Assembly: GCA_016178135.1 (NCBI GenBank)
Contig: JACOTW010000011.1
Coordinates: forward strand, 1 to 41,327
Direction of reading: 5' to 3'
DNA from: Candidatus Saccharimonadota bacterium
GTDB taxonomy: Bacteria; Patescibacteriota; Saccharimonadia; Saccharimonadales; JACOTW01
DNA: 41,327 nt
The notes beneath the pieces are model-generated. The model had not been told where the DNA came from. It worked only from the letters and a program-made list of their open reading frames with translations, and ran no database searches. The position numbers and the translations under genes are program-made. Each line of letters starts with the position of its first letter. Position 1 is the first letter of the stretch. This document shows, piece after piece, positions 7,326-16,255 of the stretch.

Positions 7326-8333
7326 CTAACAATTCCCCGGACCCAACGGACACGGCTGCTGATTATCGACGGTTGTCGATTGATCAGAGTCGCTGTTGTC
7401 CGTAGGACCTGTGGGGGGTGGTGCATCGCCAGAACCGGAATCGCCGGATGGATCACCTTGGGGGCGATCTGTCGGAGAGGCTTCGGACGTTGGAACACCA
7501 ACATTGACTCCCGACGTGCCATTGTCTTGCAGGGGCTGGTTGCCTCCGTTGGGCGGGCAGTTCGAACCACCGTTCAACATGCAGTCGTCGCTCTGGGGCG
7601 GCTTCCGCGTAGTTGGTGTGGTGGTGGTCGTTGTGGTCGGCGGCACCGTTGTCGGCATTGTTGTTGTCGTCGGAGACGGCATTGTCGTCGTTGAAGACGG
7701 CATTGTTGTAGGTGGTGTCGTAGTCGACGTAGTCGGCGGCGTCTCCTTCCACGGGTTACTGCACATTCCAAGCACACCTCGGTCGTCATGAACGCCCTTG
7801 GTTATGTCATTCGGATCGACGGGCACGGCGAGGGAAATCCTCACCTGATGACGCCCGTCGCCGAAAGCTTGACAACGATCCTGCGCAAGCCCTCGGGTGT
7901 TTTCGAACCCGTTGACACGCCTGATCGGCAAGTTATCGACGTTCCTAATGCCTTGATCACGCAACATCTGCCGCGAATATTCGTCGGAAACCGACGAGTT
8001 CGACACTAGGATGAAACGCAGGTCGTGACCTTGGTTGACGAACTGCGCAAACTTCTGCGCTTGTTCCCAGGTCACGCCGATACGGCTTTCCAGGCACTGC
8101 TTGTACCACGTTGCATCCTGCTTCTCTACGGTGGTGACCAGGTCTGGCCACGACTGCACCGTTGAGAACACCGGATCGGTGTTGTCTTGGTTCCCTACTG
8201 CGGGGTTCTCCGATGTGAAATCCATCGGTGTTCCCTTTGTGGCGCGCGCGCCGACCAGGAGGCCGACGAGCACAAGTGCACCGATGACTACGAGCCAAAA
8301 GCTCGAGCCTCGTCTCCATGTTTGCTCGCTCAT
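7326..8333 (-). CDS. Membrane-anchored protein with Thr/Pro-rich extracellular stalk, unknown function
   Basis: 335 aa. Short basic N-terminus, one TM helix (about 12-29, FWLVVIGALVLVGLLVGA), then a domain of about 160 residues with several Cys (DATWYKQCLESR, AQDRCQAFGD, VLGMCSNPW). A long Thr/Pro repeat (about 195-245) and a low-complexity Gly/Asp/Pro tail with CPLGPGNC at the end follow. Predicted topology is N-in, bulk outside; the stalk suggests wall-spanning display. GGAGGT lies 7 nt before the ATG. The gene is much more GC-rich than its neighbours, suggesting transfer. I recognise no family. Confidence 0.7.
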   Translation of the reverse strand: MSEQTWRRGSSFWLVVIGALVLVGLLVGARATKGTPMDFTSENPAVGNQDNTDPVFSTVQSWPDLVTTVEKQDATWYKQCLESRIGVTWEQAQKFAQFVNQGHDLRFILVSNSSVSDEYSRQMLRDQGIRNVDNLPIRRVNGFENTRGLAQDRCQAFGDGRHQVRISLAVPVDPNDITKGVHDDRGVLGMCSNPWKETPPTTSTTTPPTTMPSSTTTMPSPTTTTMPTTVPPTTTTTTTPTTRKPPQSDDCMLNGGSNCPPNGGNQPLQDNGTSGVNVGVPTSEASPTDRPQGDPSGDSGSGDAPPPTGPTDNSDSDQSTTVDNQQPCPLGPGNC

Positions 8334-8472
8334 GAATCACCTCCTGAGTGTAGGCGAGCTGAATGTACTTCTGACTTGTTTAGGGTATGCCCCTACAGGT
8401 GTCAGACAAACCTGCTGCGTTTCACTGCCGTAAAGGCCAGTAAGGTAGTAGCTAGTACCTTTCACCTGCATC

Positions 8473-9225
8473 CTACGGATGGGAACGGCGCTGGTCGATG
8501 ACCCAGCCGATCCATCCGCCGATGAAGAATCCAGCGCCTACGTGGGCGATGAACCACACGAAGTTGACGAAGATCTGGAGACCTCCCTCATTCATGTTCC
8601 GTGTGGGCCACTCCGGCCACTGAGTCCAAAGGATGATCGCGATGATCACCCCAAGGGCCACGCCCACCCACTGAACACCGCTGTACCCGCGGGGGTCGAA
8701 GTTCGACCTGGGCTGGGGCTGGGCGTCTAGGATGATGAGGATGATCGACAGCCGGTTGGCGTCGGTCACCACCACGTGCACGTTGCAGCGCCGGGCCACT
8801 AGGACCTGGAGCTGTTCGTTACTCATGTTCTGCAGTTCGCGACGCGTGTAGACACGGTCGGGCTGCAGGTCCACGACCGGGATGGCCGTGGTCGGGGAGT
8901 CTACGGTGGGACGGGCTGGCGACGCAGACGCGGGAGGCGTCTGGTCGTGGTCGTGATCATCGTAGTCGGGCACCTCATCGCTGGAGGCGAGGTGCACGAG
9001 GTTCAGAGCACCAGCAAGCCGGCTCTCCTCTTCTATGAGCACCCCGTCCTTGTCCTTCAGTCGCTGCATGGCAAGGTTTGCACCTTGCGCTACATGCATT
9101 CTTTGTTTATCGACTCCGTCGCGGTCCCTGCGGACGTTCTTGAGCCGATCTTCAGCTGCGTGTGCCAACTGACCGAGAGCTTTGAGAGTTTCCTCTGCCG
9201 GCTCGGCAATGTTTTCTGTGGACAT
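8473..9225 (-). CDS. Coiled-coil protein with two C-terminal membrane helices, unknown function
   Basis: 250 aa from the ATG at 9225, chosen over an upstream in-frame start because GGAGGAAAAG precedes it. Residues 1-90 are charged heptad-like helix (AEETLKALGQLAHAAEDRL). An Asp/His run and Pro/Ala/Thr linker follow, then a small domain (TRRELQNMSNEQLQVLVAR) and two TM segments (about 185-205 and 218-240) ending in a basic tail. Same GC-rich composition and orientation as the gene at 7326, 139 nt apart, so the two are likely a transcriptional and evolutionary unit. No known function. Confidence 0.65.
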   Translation of the reverse strand: MSTENIAEPAEETLKALGQLAHAAEDRLKNVRRDRDGVDKQRMHVAQGANLAMQRLKDKDGVLIEEESRLAGALNLVHLASSDEVPDYDDHDHDQTPPASASPARPTVDSPTTAIPVVDLQPDRVYTRRELQNMSNEQLQVLVARRCNVHVVVTDANRLSIILIILDAQPQPRSNFDPRGYSGVQWVGVALGVIIAIILWTQWPEWPTRNMNEGGLQIFVNFVWFIAHVGAGFFIGGWIGWVIDQRRSHP

Positions 9226-9331
9226 AACTTTTCCTCCTACCCGTTCAAGGGCGGTTGGACGGCTTTTGGCCGTGCTGACGGACAGGATTGTCCAATCGGT
9301 TTCACCCGACTCCAAGTCCCCTAAATGGGAT

Positions 9332-9380
9332 TCAGAACAGCACCCTAGCCACCTAGGGGGTGGACAAAGTGCTGTTCTGA
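9332..9380. repeat. 12-bp perfect inverted repeat at the right border of the GC-rich island
   Basis: TCAGAACAGCAC / GTGCTGTTCTGA with an inner CCTAG/CTAGG stem. It lies just outside the GC-rich pair of genes, opposite the hairpin at 7226, and may be a terminator for either strand or an island boundary. Confidence 0.5.
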
Positions 9381-9472
9381 CAAAGAAAAAGTTAGTCTTA
9401 TTGTTCTTTTGAAAGTGTACAAAATTGGTTTAAAGCGTCTTTTCTGCTTTGGGAGTATTACAACCTTACAGG

Positions 9473-9775
9473 GAGTCTTGCGACTCAACCAACAGGCGTG
9501 ACACTGCAACCAATGCAGACCATGAAGTACTAGTAGTGGCTGTTGCTTACACGCCTTCTAATACTAGCTGGTCTGCACTGGACCCTAACAGAGATACTCT
9601 GGGATTTACGCCAGAGATGCCTTGTTGTTCATGCTTGAGTGCCAGGTGTGATTTCTCTCCGAGAAACGTCCTTGGGTTGTACAGATAGTACTACTCAAGG
9701 AGTATCGCAGGAGAAAATCGTGCCTGGTGCCAATAAGCTAGCAGTGCTTCCTGCAAAGCGGGAAGGCAGGCTAGC
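9473..9775. ncRNA. Structured noncoding tract with pseudoknot potential
   Basis: No credible gene. Pairings seen: GAGTC/GACTC (9473-9486); AGGCGTG 9494-9500 with CACGCCT 9550-9556; TGCAGACCA 9514-9522 with TGGTCTGCA 9569-9577. The last two are interleaved, so both together form a pseudoknot. Then CTCTGG/CCAGAG (9597-9616); a long two-part hairpin, outer 9642-9657 with 9711-9726 and inner CCTTG..GTAC 9670-9682 with GTAC..CAAGG 9688-9700; and a 15-nt stem 9737-9751 with 9761-9775. Either strand could be the RNA. I could not match tmRNA (no TTCGAC 5' motif), RNase P or SRP RNA. Confidence 0.4.
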
Positions 9776-9854
9776 TGGCATGAATACAAGGGTAATTCGC
9801 TATAATGATCTGACTTGTTAACGTACCCCTGAACTCGGGGTCACAAAGAGAGTT

Positions 9855-9877
9855 AAAAAACCCGCTCCGGCGGTTAA
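9855..9877 (-). terminator. Rho-independent terminator of the small RNA
   Basis: On the minus strand the CCGC-cgga-GCGG stem extends to AACCGC/GCGGGTT and is followed by TTTTTT. It could also stop read-through from the histidine kinase gene. Confidence 0.75.
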
Positions 9878-9924
9878 TGCTCTGCTTTCGCAAAAGTTCA
9901 CCGTTCCCACCCCTATTCGAGGAT
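9855..9924 (-). ncRNA. Candidate small RNA with its own promoter and terminator
   Basis: A promoter (9931-9959) predicts a start near 9924. The transcript of about 70 nt ends in a GC hairpin followed by TTTTTT. No start codon followed by a useful frame is present. A GAACTTTTGCGAAAGC segment could form a small hairpin. It lies downstream of the histidine kinase on the same strand. Function unknown. Confidence 0.5.
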
Positions 9925-9930
9925 GCCACC

Positions 9931-9959
9931 ATACTACCATAATCTTCAAATATTGTCAA
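9931..9959 (-). promoter_or_regulatory. Promoter of the candidate small RNA
   Basis: On the minus strand TTGACA, exactly 17 nt, TAGTAT. Confidence 0.65.
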
Positions 9960-10051
9960 TATTTAACACAACCTTTTTAGACATACCACAACTCACCAGC
10001 CTCCATCATCAGGCCACGGAAATAGAGTGGGTCATGATTACTACTTCTATT

Positions 10052-12229
10052 TTACCTTTCGACTGGGAGATTTTGTCGCTTGGCAAAACTAAAACCAAAA
10101 GTACTACCCTTGCCCTCCTGACTTCTGAAAATAATACTGCCACCTTGGGCAACGATAGCTTTTTTGGCCATAAATAATCCTAGACCCGTGCCGTCTGGGC
10201 GAGTTTTTTTGGCGTTCGTAGCCCGAAAAAATTTTCCGAACAAATGGTGTTGTTCATGTTTTGGCACTCCTATACCATTATCTGTAACTATATATTCGAT
10301 AGTTTTGTCGGTATCGCTTAAGCTGACTTTTATCTCACCTCCCGCTGGCGTGTAATAAATAGCGTTATCTATAAAATTCATAATTACTTGTCGAATTTTG
10401 GTTTCATCAAACATCAGTATCGGAAAGTTTTTGGGCTTTTCATAGGTAAGAGTTAGTTGGCGAGATTTGGCGGTAGCCTTAAGCTGGTTAACTTCGCCCT
10501 CCACGACCTCGGCTAAATTAGTTGGCGCTACTTCAATAATAAACTTACCCGTACGTAATCGCGACACATTAAGCAAGTCGGCAATCAGATACACCATACG
10601 CTGCGAACTAATAAAAGCCTGATCCAGTAATTTGCGTTGCATAACATTCAGCGGACCAACATCGCCCTCCAATACCATGCTTAAATAACCCTTAACACTA
10701 GTCAACGGCGTACGCAACTGATGCGATGCCATGCTAATGAATTCATCTTTCGTTTCATCCATCATCTTAAGTTTATTGTTGGTATTACGTAACTGCTGGG
10801 TGGCGTTTTCCATTTTCTGTTGCAAAGTTAGATTGAAATTCTCAATCTCTTCGAATCTAAGTGCATTCTGAATAGCAATGACAAGTTCATTAGCAATAAT
10901 CTCCAATATATGAATATCTTGCTTACTGTAAGGATTGCCACTCTTTTTTTGTCCTAACATAAGGTAGCCAATACCCTCTTTTTTACTATTCATAGCGGCA
11001 ACTATACGAACTAAAATCCTGATATTGTTACTCTCTAGGATTGCCCGCAGTTTGCTGTCCGCGCCTTCAAGCTCATCAGCAACTATTACCTTTTTCCGCG
11101 AATACGATAATAAATTACTTAGCATGCGTTCTTGTTCGTCCGATATTCGCTTTGTAACACTACCGATAGTTCTGCGCTCAATGTAGGTCGTTTTATGAAG
11201 ACTAAAAACAGCAAAATCAGATTTTAGATTCGTCTCTATAACTTCAACACAATTTTTAAGCAAAACATTAGTGTCGATAGTTGATACTAAAATATTACTA
11301 AACTCATCCAGGAATTGTCGCTCATCATACGCATCCCTGTAAAAAAACCTATTAGTTGTTTTATCAAAAAAGCGTTTTAGGGGTGGAAACATTATGCCCA
11401 AAAGTAGAGACGAGGCAATTAAAAATACCTGCTGCAACGTATTGAAGCTCGTAGATCCCAGCAGATTAATAGCCACACCCACGATCAATGTGCCGGAAAC
11501 AAGAGCTATGGTGCTTATCAACAACAAATAAGCCAACGACCGCGCAACCACAAGCCTTATATCAAACAATTTGTGCCGCACTATGGCTACAAAGATCATA
11601 ATCGCGAAAAAAACTGTTGAAAGGGGACCTGCCCAAACAAAACTTGATATTCCGAAATTTGGCAATAATAAATTAGTCACACCAGAAACTAAACTCGCAC
11701 TGAAAACAGCAATAAAAATATAATTAATTTGGGTTTTTTTATAACCCATCGTAGATCGATAATGTTGCCATAACAAGAAAGAAACATAAGAAAGATATAG
11801 GCTAAAATATAATGTATATAAATAATACCCGGGTTGTGCAAAAACAATACTATTTTGTATCGATGAGATATCGATGCGCAATACAAATAAATTATTCCGG
11901 AAGATCGAGACGCCAGTGATCAATAAAGCCAAATATATCGCCGAAACATGCAAAAATTTACGATTCACTTTACCAACAAATTCTGAGGTAAAAAATACTA
12001 AGAATAAGGTCGTGTAGACTGGTGCGATAACAAATAGCTTAGCGCCAATGTCTGTCAAATAACTTTGTTTTGCAAAAAGCATTAATGCATCGCCAGTCGA
12101 CCACAACGATCCCGCAACAACAAAATATGCAAAAAAAATGTTCTGCATATTTTTTATATTGTTTTTCAATACCAATAAGGCAAGGCAAAAATCGATAAAA
12201 GCAATTGTGTACAGTAAAATAGCGATCAT
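10052..12229 (-). CDS. Membrane sensor histidine kinase with 7TM N-terminus
   Basis: 725 aa. About seven to nine hydrophobic helices fill residues 1-270 (histidine-kinase N-terminal 7TM type plus an extra pair). A GAF-like sensory region follows (about 300-465), then a coiled linker, HisKA with the phosphoacceptor in MASHQLRTPLTS (His503), and HATPase_c with N box NFIDNAIYY, G1 DNGIGVP, F box FGKFFRA and G2 GTGLGLF. It autophosphorylates and passes phosphate to a response regulator. No regulator is adjacent, but two CheY-like proteins lie 4-5 kb away (16256, 16689). The signal is unknown. Confidence 0.9.
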   Translation of the reverse strand: MIAILLYTIAFIDFCLALLVLKNNIKNMQNIFFAYFVVAGSLWSTGDALMLFAKQSYLTDIGAKLFVIAPVYTTLFLVFFTSEFVGKVNRKFLHVSAIYLALLITGVSIFRNNLFVLRIDISSIQNSIVFAQPGYYLYTLYFSLYLSYVSFLLWQHYRSTMGYKKTQINYIFIAVFSASLVSGVTNLLLPNFGISSFVWAGPLSTVFFAIMIFVAIVRHKLFDIRLVVARSLAYLLLISTIALVSGTLIVGVAINLLGSTSFNTLQQVFLIASSLLLGIMFPPLKRFFDKTTNRFFYRDAYDERQFLDEFSNILVSTIDTNVLLKNCVEVIETNLKSDFAVFSLHKTTYIERRTIGSVTKRISDEQERMLSNLLSYSRKKVIVADELEGADSKLRAILESNNIRILVRIVAAMNSKKEGIGYLMLGQKKSGNPYSKQDIHILEIIANELVIAIQNALRFEEIENFNLTLQQKMENATQQLRNTNNKLKMMDETKDEFISMASHQLRTPLTSVKGYLSMVLEGDVGPLNVMQRKLLDQAFISSQRMVYLIADLLNVSRLRTGKFIIEVAPTNLAEVVEGEVNQLKATAKSRQLTLTYEKPKNFPILMFDETKIRQVIMNFIDNAIYYTPAGGEIKVSLSDTDKTIEYIVTDNGIGVPKHEQHHLFGKFFRATNAKKTRPDGTGLGLFMAKKAIVAQGGSIIFRSQEGKGSTFGFSFAKRQNLPVER

Positions 12230-12299
12230 AGCGTAGGCAACATAAGCTTAAGAACAATTATACACCAAGAACCGAATAGCTAAATCTGACCGGGGAAAA

Positions 12300-13682
12300 T
12301 TATAAATATTGACCAAAGCTCTGCAATTTCGCAACTCTTACACCAGATTGTTCACATATTCTGCCAATTTTTCTAGCTATATCAGATGAAATTGGAGTAG
12401 TCGTTGCCAGGTCATAGGCCTCCCTGTGACTTATGCTACCAGCTTCAGCCTCGCAACCCCATATTTCACTCTTATCGTTCACTGGACCCCATCCACCATA
12501 AGAAAATCCATTTTCTTTTGTCAATATATTACTAGGATTCATATCCTCACCTATTACCCATGCCAACGAACCACCACGCGCTTCGACCTCTTCCCTGTTA
12601 AAACACCCTGGCTGTGAATCATCGATAATAATTTTGCAAGTTAAATCAATATCGGCAAGTTGTGGGTCTAAGTCCATACCGATAGGGGTAGTTATAGCCG
12701 CTATAGTAACATCTGACTTATCTATTAGCTCCCTTATATCACTCGCCATTAATACCCTGTTTGAACCATACTTTTCAATAAGTTTCATGTATGCTTTTTG
12801 AGCAGTGCTTGTGGATGTGTCGAATAAAATTACACGCCGATTCGGATCATCAAGTATATATTCGGCACTTGAAGCACCTATTGCCCCCAAACCTATCATG
12901 CCGATACACTCCGAGCCTCCGCCCTTAACACTTTCCTGTGCTTTATTAACTGTCTCTCCGATCAACCATACCGTACCACCGTGACCAGTGGTAATATTTG
13001 CACCCGGCACATTAATTGTCCTTCCTAGTTTAGTATATTTTGGTAATGTAGCGCCTAGGCCTATAATGTTGGCGCCCAGCTTATTATGCGCAAAGTCTAC
13101 TGTATCGTTAACAATCTTACGCGTTATGTGTAGTGTAGTAGTAAGATTATTAATATCATTTGGCATATCTTCAAACACCGGTGTAAAAACCATTACACCT
13201 TTTCTGCCCTGTTCATCTTGGATATAAGTATCCAGGATAGCGGGACACATACCCTGAAAAGTACGTTGACGCGTCAAGGGATCTACACGTTGCAGTATTG
13301 GTAAATAGGGATATATTTCGGCGCTATATTTTGTATCTTTGCTATTGAGTCTTGTTGGAACCAGAAATGCGAAAGAAGCATCATACCCAGTATCTTTCTT
13401 TTCTTCAAATAAATCGTAAGAATGATTAATATAATCCAAGCTTTGTTCTAATTCCTGCTCAATATTCGCGTCTTCAGCACACAGCTCCATTAATATTGTG
13501 GCAAGTTTGCGATATTTGACCATAAGAACATCCCTATCATAAACACCATAGTTTGGGCGCCACAGTGGATCATTATCCATATCAAATTGGCCGCTCAAAT
13601 CAATTACCTCTGGTCGTTCGGCTTCATTTAGTTCGGGACGCTGATCGGGCGACATGATTTCGTGTTGCAGTATATGTGTCAT
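12300..13682 (-). CDS. NAD(P)-binding Rossmann oxidoreductase resembling long-chain acyl-ACP reductase
   Basis: 460 aa, soluble. An N-terminal domain of about 200 residues precedes NIIGLGATLPKYTKLG (206-220), NITTGHGGT (229-237) and a classic dinucleotide fold IGMIGLGAIGASS (260-272). The order GLGA-x-ITTG-Rossmann matches cyanobacterial acyl-ACP reductase (AAR) and related shikimate-DH-like enzymes, so a thioester-reducing or quinate/shikimate-type reaction is conceivable. This is inference from motif order; sequence similarity beyond it is low. AAGGAT precedes the ATG and a promoter lies at 13709-13738. No pathway partner is adjacent. Confidence 0.55.
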   Translation of the reverse strand: MTHILQHEIMSPDQRPELNEAERPEVIDLSGQFDMDNDPLWRPNYGVYDRDVLMVKYRKLATILMELCAEDANIEQELEQSLDYINHSYDLFEEKKDTGYDASFAFLVPTRLNSKDTKYSAEIYPYLPILQRVDPLTRQRTFQGMCPAILDTYIQDEQGRKGVMVFTPVFEDMPNDINNLTTTLHITRKIVNDTVDFAHNKLGANIIGLGATLPKYTKLGRTINVPGANITTGHGGTVWLIGETVNKAQESVKGGGSECIGMIGLGAIGASSAEYILDDPNRRVILFDTSTSTAQKAYMKLIEKYGSNRVLMASDIRELIDKSDVTIAAITTPIGMDLDPQLADIDLTCKIIIDDSQPGCFNREEVEARGGSLAWVIGEDMNPSNILTKENGFSYGGWGPVNDKSEIWGCEAEAGSISHREAYDLATTTPISSDIARKIGRICEQSGVRVAKLQSFGQYL

Positions 13683-13708
13683 ATCCTTAGGTCTATCTCG
13701 ACTCCTTT

Positions 13709-13738
13709 TTTATAAGACTTGTGTACCTATTTAGTAAA
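13709..13738 (-). promoter_or_regulatory. Promoter of the Rossmann oxidoreductase gene
   Basis: Minus strand TTTACT, 18 nt, TATAAA, ahead of the AAGGAT ribosome binding site. Confidence 0.5.
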
Positions 13739-13744
13739 AATAAA

Positions 13745-13785
13745 AACGACACCAAGTATCCCACCCCATAACACTCGCTGTCGTT
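13745..13785 (-). terminator. Terminator of the ABC transporter operon
   Basis: Minus strand AACGACA...TGTCGTT stem followed by TTTATTTTT, located 77 nt past the ATPase stop codon. Confidence 0.65.
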
Positions 13786-13861
13786 GTTTAGATAATAATT
13801 TGCAAAGATCCTTTAGTAACCTAATAAAATATACCATACAGCCGTCCTGAAACACAAAGCC

Positions 13862-14611
13862 CTAATTTAGAGTTATAGATGATGGAAAACTGTGAAGGTT
13901 CTTGTCTGATTCGATAATACCGTTACGCAAACGAATTGTCCTAGTAGCCGTAGTTTCTTTGTGTGAAATAATTATAACCGTTTTACCTATTTCTTGAGCT
14001 AAATGGGCTAGCATGTTATTGGTCTCGGTGGCCGTTTCGTCATCAAGTGCAGAAGTTGGCTCATCAAGAACCAGAGTTGACGGATTGTGAGCCAAAGATC
14101 GGACAATAGCAACTCGCTGCGCTTCACCACCCGACAATTCTTCTGCTTTTCTTTTCAGCTTGTGACCAATGCCCAATATCTCAATGCACTGCTCGACCAT
14201 TGATTTATTAACCTGAACCATTTTGTCGGTATTTAAGTTGGCTGGCAATTCAATATTGTCGGCAACTGTTAGCCCGCCGATTAAAATAACCCCTTGGGGG
14301 ACATAACCGAAATATCGACCACGCAAGGCAGTTCTAACATGTTCATCGTAGTCATAAATATTCGTATCACCGTAATAAACCTTGCCGTGTTGTGGTAGCT
14401 TATTTTTAAAACTCATACCCAAAATATAGTTAGCTAATGTAGTTTTACCATGACCCGATGGACCAGCGATCACGACATATTCACCAGAATCTATATTCAG
14501 ACTAACGCCACGCAGTGCTTGCTCTTGATTAATCTGAACAGTCAGATCTTCAGTTCTGATTATAAAGTTGGGGTCAATTTCGGGTATTTCCACCGTTCTG
14601 CGTAGAGTCAT
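13862..14611 (-). CDS. ABC transporter ATP-binding protein (LolD/MacB-like)
   Basis: 249 aa from the ATG at 14611, which overlaps the upstream gene's TAA by one base (TAATG). An upstream in-frame ATG at 14665 lies inside that gene and is less likely. Walker A GPSGHGKTT (50-58), Q-loop YVPQG, signature LSGGEAQR (about 159-166), Walker B LVLDEPTSALDDE and H-loop ISHKE are all intact. It should energise the membrane protein encoded just upstream (14611-16116). The LolD/MacB class usually drives mechanotransmission or export of lipids, peptides or lipoproteins. Confidence 0.85.
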   Translation of the reverse strand: MTLRRTVEIPEIDPNFIIRTEDLTVQINQEQALRGVSLNIDSGEYVVIAGPSGHGKTTLANYILGMSFKNKLPQHGKVYYGDTNIYDYDEHVRTALRGRYFGYVPQGVILIGGLTVADNIELPANLNTDKMVQVNKSMVEQCIEILGIGHKLKRKAEELSGGEAQRVAIVRSLAHNPSTLVLDEPTSALDDETATETNNMLAHLAQEIGKTVIIISHKETTATRTIRLRNGIIESDKNLHSFPSSITLN

Positions 14612-16116
14612 TATATGGATTGCCTTATCTCTGTAGGCGTATCCAGCCGATTGATTGTTCGCCAAGTGCCTATATAGCCTACCAGATTAGGAATTAACAT
14701 TGCGGTCAAACCAGCCCCCATTAAACGACTGTCCATAATTTCTCTAAATCCATATTGTGAGCCATTAGTAGCATACGTCAGCCCGAGAGTTAAGGCTCCA
14801 GCAAAAGGTATAGCCAAGACATTACGCCTAACCGTTCTTAGTAACTCGATCTTTCGGAAAGTATCTTTTTGATTACCCTGACTATTAAGCATGGCATATA
14901 TCTTCTTGTGTCGCTCAACTTCTGTTGCGCCAATAAACATCTCGCCTATACTGCTGGCCAACAACAAGTACATAACAAAATTCATTTGGGGCGGTTTAAC
15001 GCTTCGGTTCCAAAAAGACTCGTAAGCCTTTTCAAGTTCCGCAAAAGTCCTGGTTGCCAAATGAACATCAAGGCTCTTAAGATAAGCTGTAGCTTCTTTT
15101 TGATCATCAAAGCCTAAAGCCACAGCACCTGAATATTGCTCGTCTTTAAAAATACATTCTTGTAGTTGTTCAAGCGAACCAAAAACCGCCACTCTATCCA
15201 GCCCTGGTGCTATATCAATAGTTTTGGCCACCTCGACACTAACACCCTCAACTTCAACCTTACTGCCCGGCTTGACGCCCAGCTGCTCCCCAACTATAAC
15301 CGATAAACTATCGCAAGAGTCAGTGGCTGGCAGCGAGACATCGTAGGCTTTTTTGATGGCATCGTTTGGCAAGGCAACAATTGGCGCACTTGAAGGATTG
15401 GCCTTGCCTGTGGGATTGTTAATATCTCCTAGTGCCAATATATAAGGAACTATCTGCGCACTCTCTGGTTTGGCTTTAATCAATTTGTCAATATCGCCAA
15501 TCGTAACGTCTGAATGATTAAACGGAATAACGCGCTCGTGTTGAGTTAAGACAAATGCTGGACTACCATGCGTTACACCTATCGCCTTCTGCAATTCCTT
15601 GATCGGTTGATTGGCACTTGTCCCGGCCGTACTGCCTAGGCCAGCACTAGCAGCAACTGAACCTATCAAAATAATCGGCGAAAGCTTGCCTATAATTCCA
15701 CTATTACGGCTTTCAATAAGTTTAAAAGCGTCTTTGAGATATTGATTTCTACGCCTTTTATACAACAAGCTACCAAAAATTAACACCTCGCCAGCAAGCA
15801 CATATGGACCAACGTCAAGTAAAACATCATTAGCATTCATCAATATCTCGGTTGTCGTAGAACTAACCGGTGGTTTTGGCGTAAAGCCTTTGTCAGCCAA
15901 GTGCTCAATACCGTCAATAGCCCTAGCCGGAACATCATGGGCTAAAGCCGTGCCTACACCAGTGCCCAGTGTTGCTGCAATTATTACACGACTAGCTATT
16001 TTCCGAAGCATGGATGGTTCGTTCGGTTCTACTGTATGCAAAACATCAGTAGTAGCAACTTGCTCCAGATCAGGACTCACACCCCCAGGACCTGCACTTA
16101 TATTATGATTGGTCAT
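14611..16116 (-). CDS. ABC transporter membrane protein with large extracytoplasmic domain (MacB/FtsX-like topology)
   Basis: 501 aa. Predicted TM helices near 40-58, 103-120 and 147-165, then a soluble domain of about 220 residues, then three more TMs (about 383-398, 434-450, 468-485). The soluble domain has ClpX-like beta motifs (VGEQLGVKPGSKVEVEGVSVEV) typical of MacB periplasmic cores. Translationally coupled to the ATPase (TAATG). It differs from canonical MacB by having three N-terminal helices rather than one, so the assignment rests on topology and partner gene. Substrate unknown. Confidence 0.65.
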   Translation of the reverse strand: MTNHNISAGPGGVSPDLEQVATTDVLHTVEPNEPSMLRKIASRVIIAATLGTGVGTALAHDVPARAIDGIEHLADKGFTPKPPVSSTTTEILMNANDVLLDVGPYVLAGEVLIFGSLLYKRRRNQYLKDAFKLIESRNSGIIGKLSPIILIGSVAASAGLGSTAGTSANQPIKELQKAIGVTHGSPAFVLTQHERVIPFNHSDVTIGDIDKLIKAKPESAQIVPYILALGDINNPTGKANPSSAPIVALPNDAIKKAYDVSLPATDSCDSLSVIVGEQLGVKPGSKVEVEGVSVEVAKTIDIAPGLDRVAVFGSLEQLQECIFKDEQYSGAVALGFDDQKEATAYLKSLDVHLATRTFAELEKAYESFWNRSVKPPQMNFVMYLLLASSIGEMFIGATEVERHKKIYAMLNSQGNQKDTFRKIELLRTVRRNVLAIPFAGALTLGLTYATNGSQYGFREIMDSRLMGAGLTAMLIPNLVGYIGTWRTINRLDTPTEIRQSI

Positions 16117-16255
16117 TATTGTCCCTAATTATACTGGACTTTTGCACCTTTTCGTAGCAACAGACCGTAGCTGACTGGCTACAAACTTCCATATTTCTTC
16201 TATGTATAAGAGTCGGGAGTAATAAAAAGTGCTAAATTCGTGCTAGGATAAGGGT

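Noticed and set aside
7396-7791. Open frames opposite the Thr/Pro-rich stalk of the 7326-8333 gene
   Set aside because: GC-rich repetitive DNA gives several open frames; only the minus-strand frame has a start with GGAGGT and a TM helix.
9449-9688. 79-aa frame across the structured tract, considered as a tmRNA tag region
   Set aside because: No tmRNA 5' TTCGAC or 3' tRNA-like end around it, no stop after a tag-like peptide, and the bases are explained by stem pairing.
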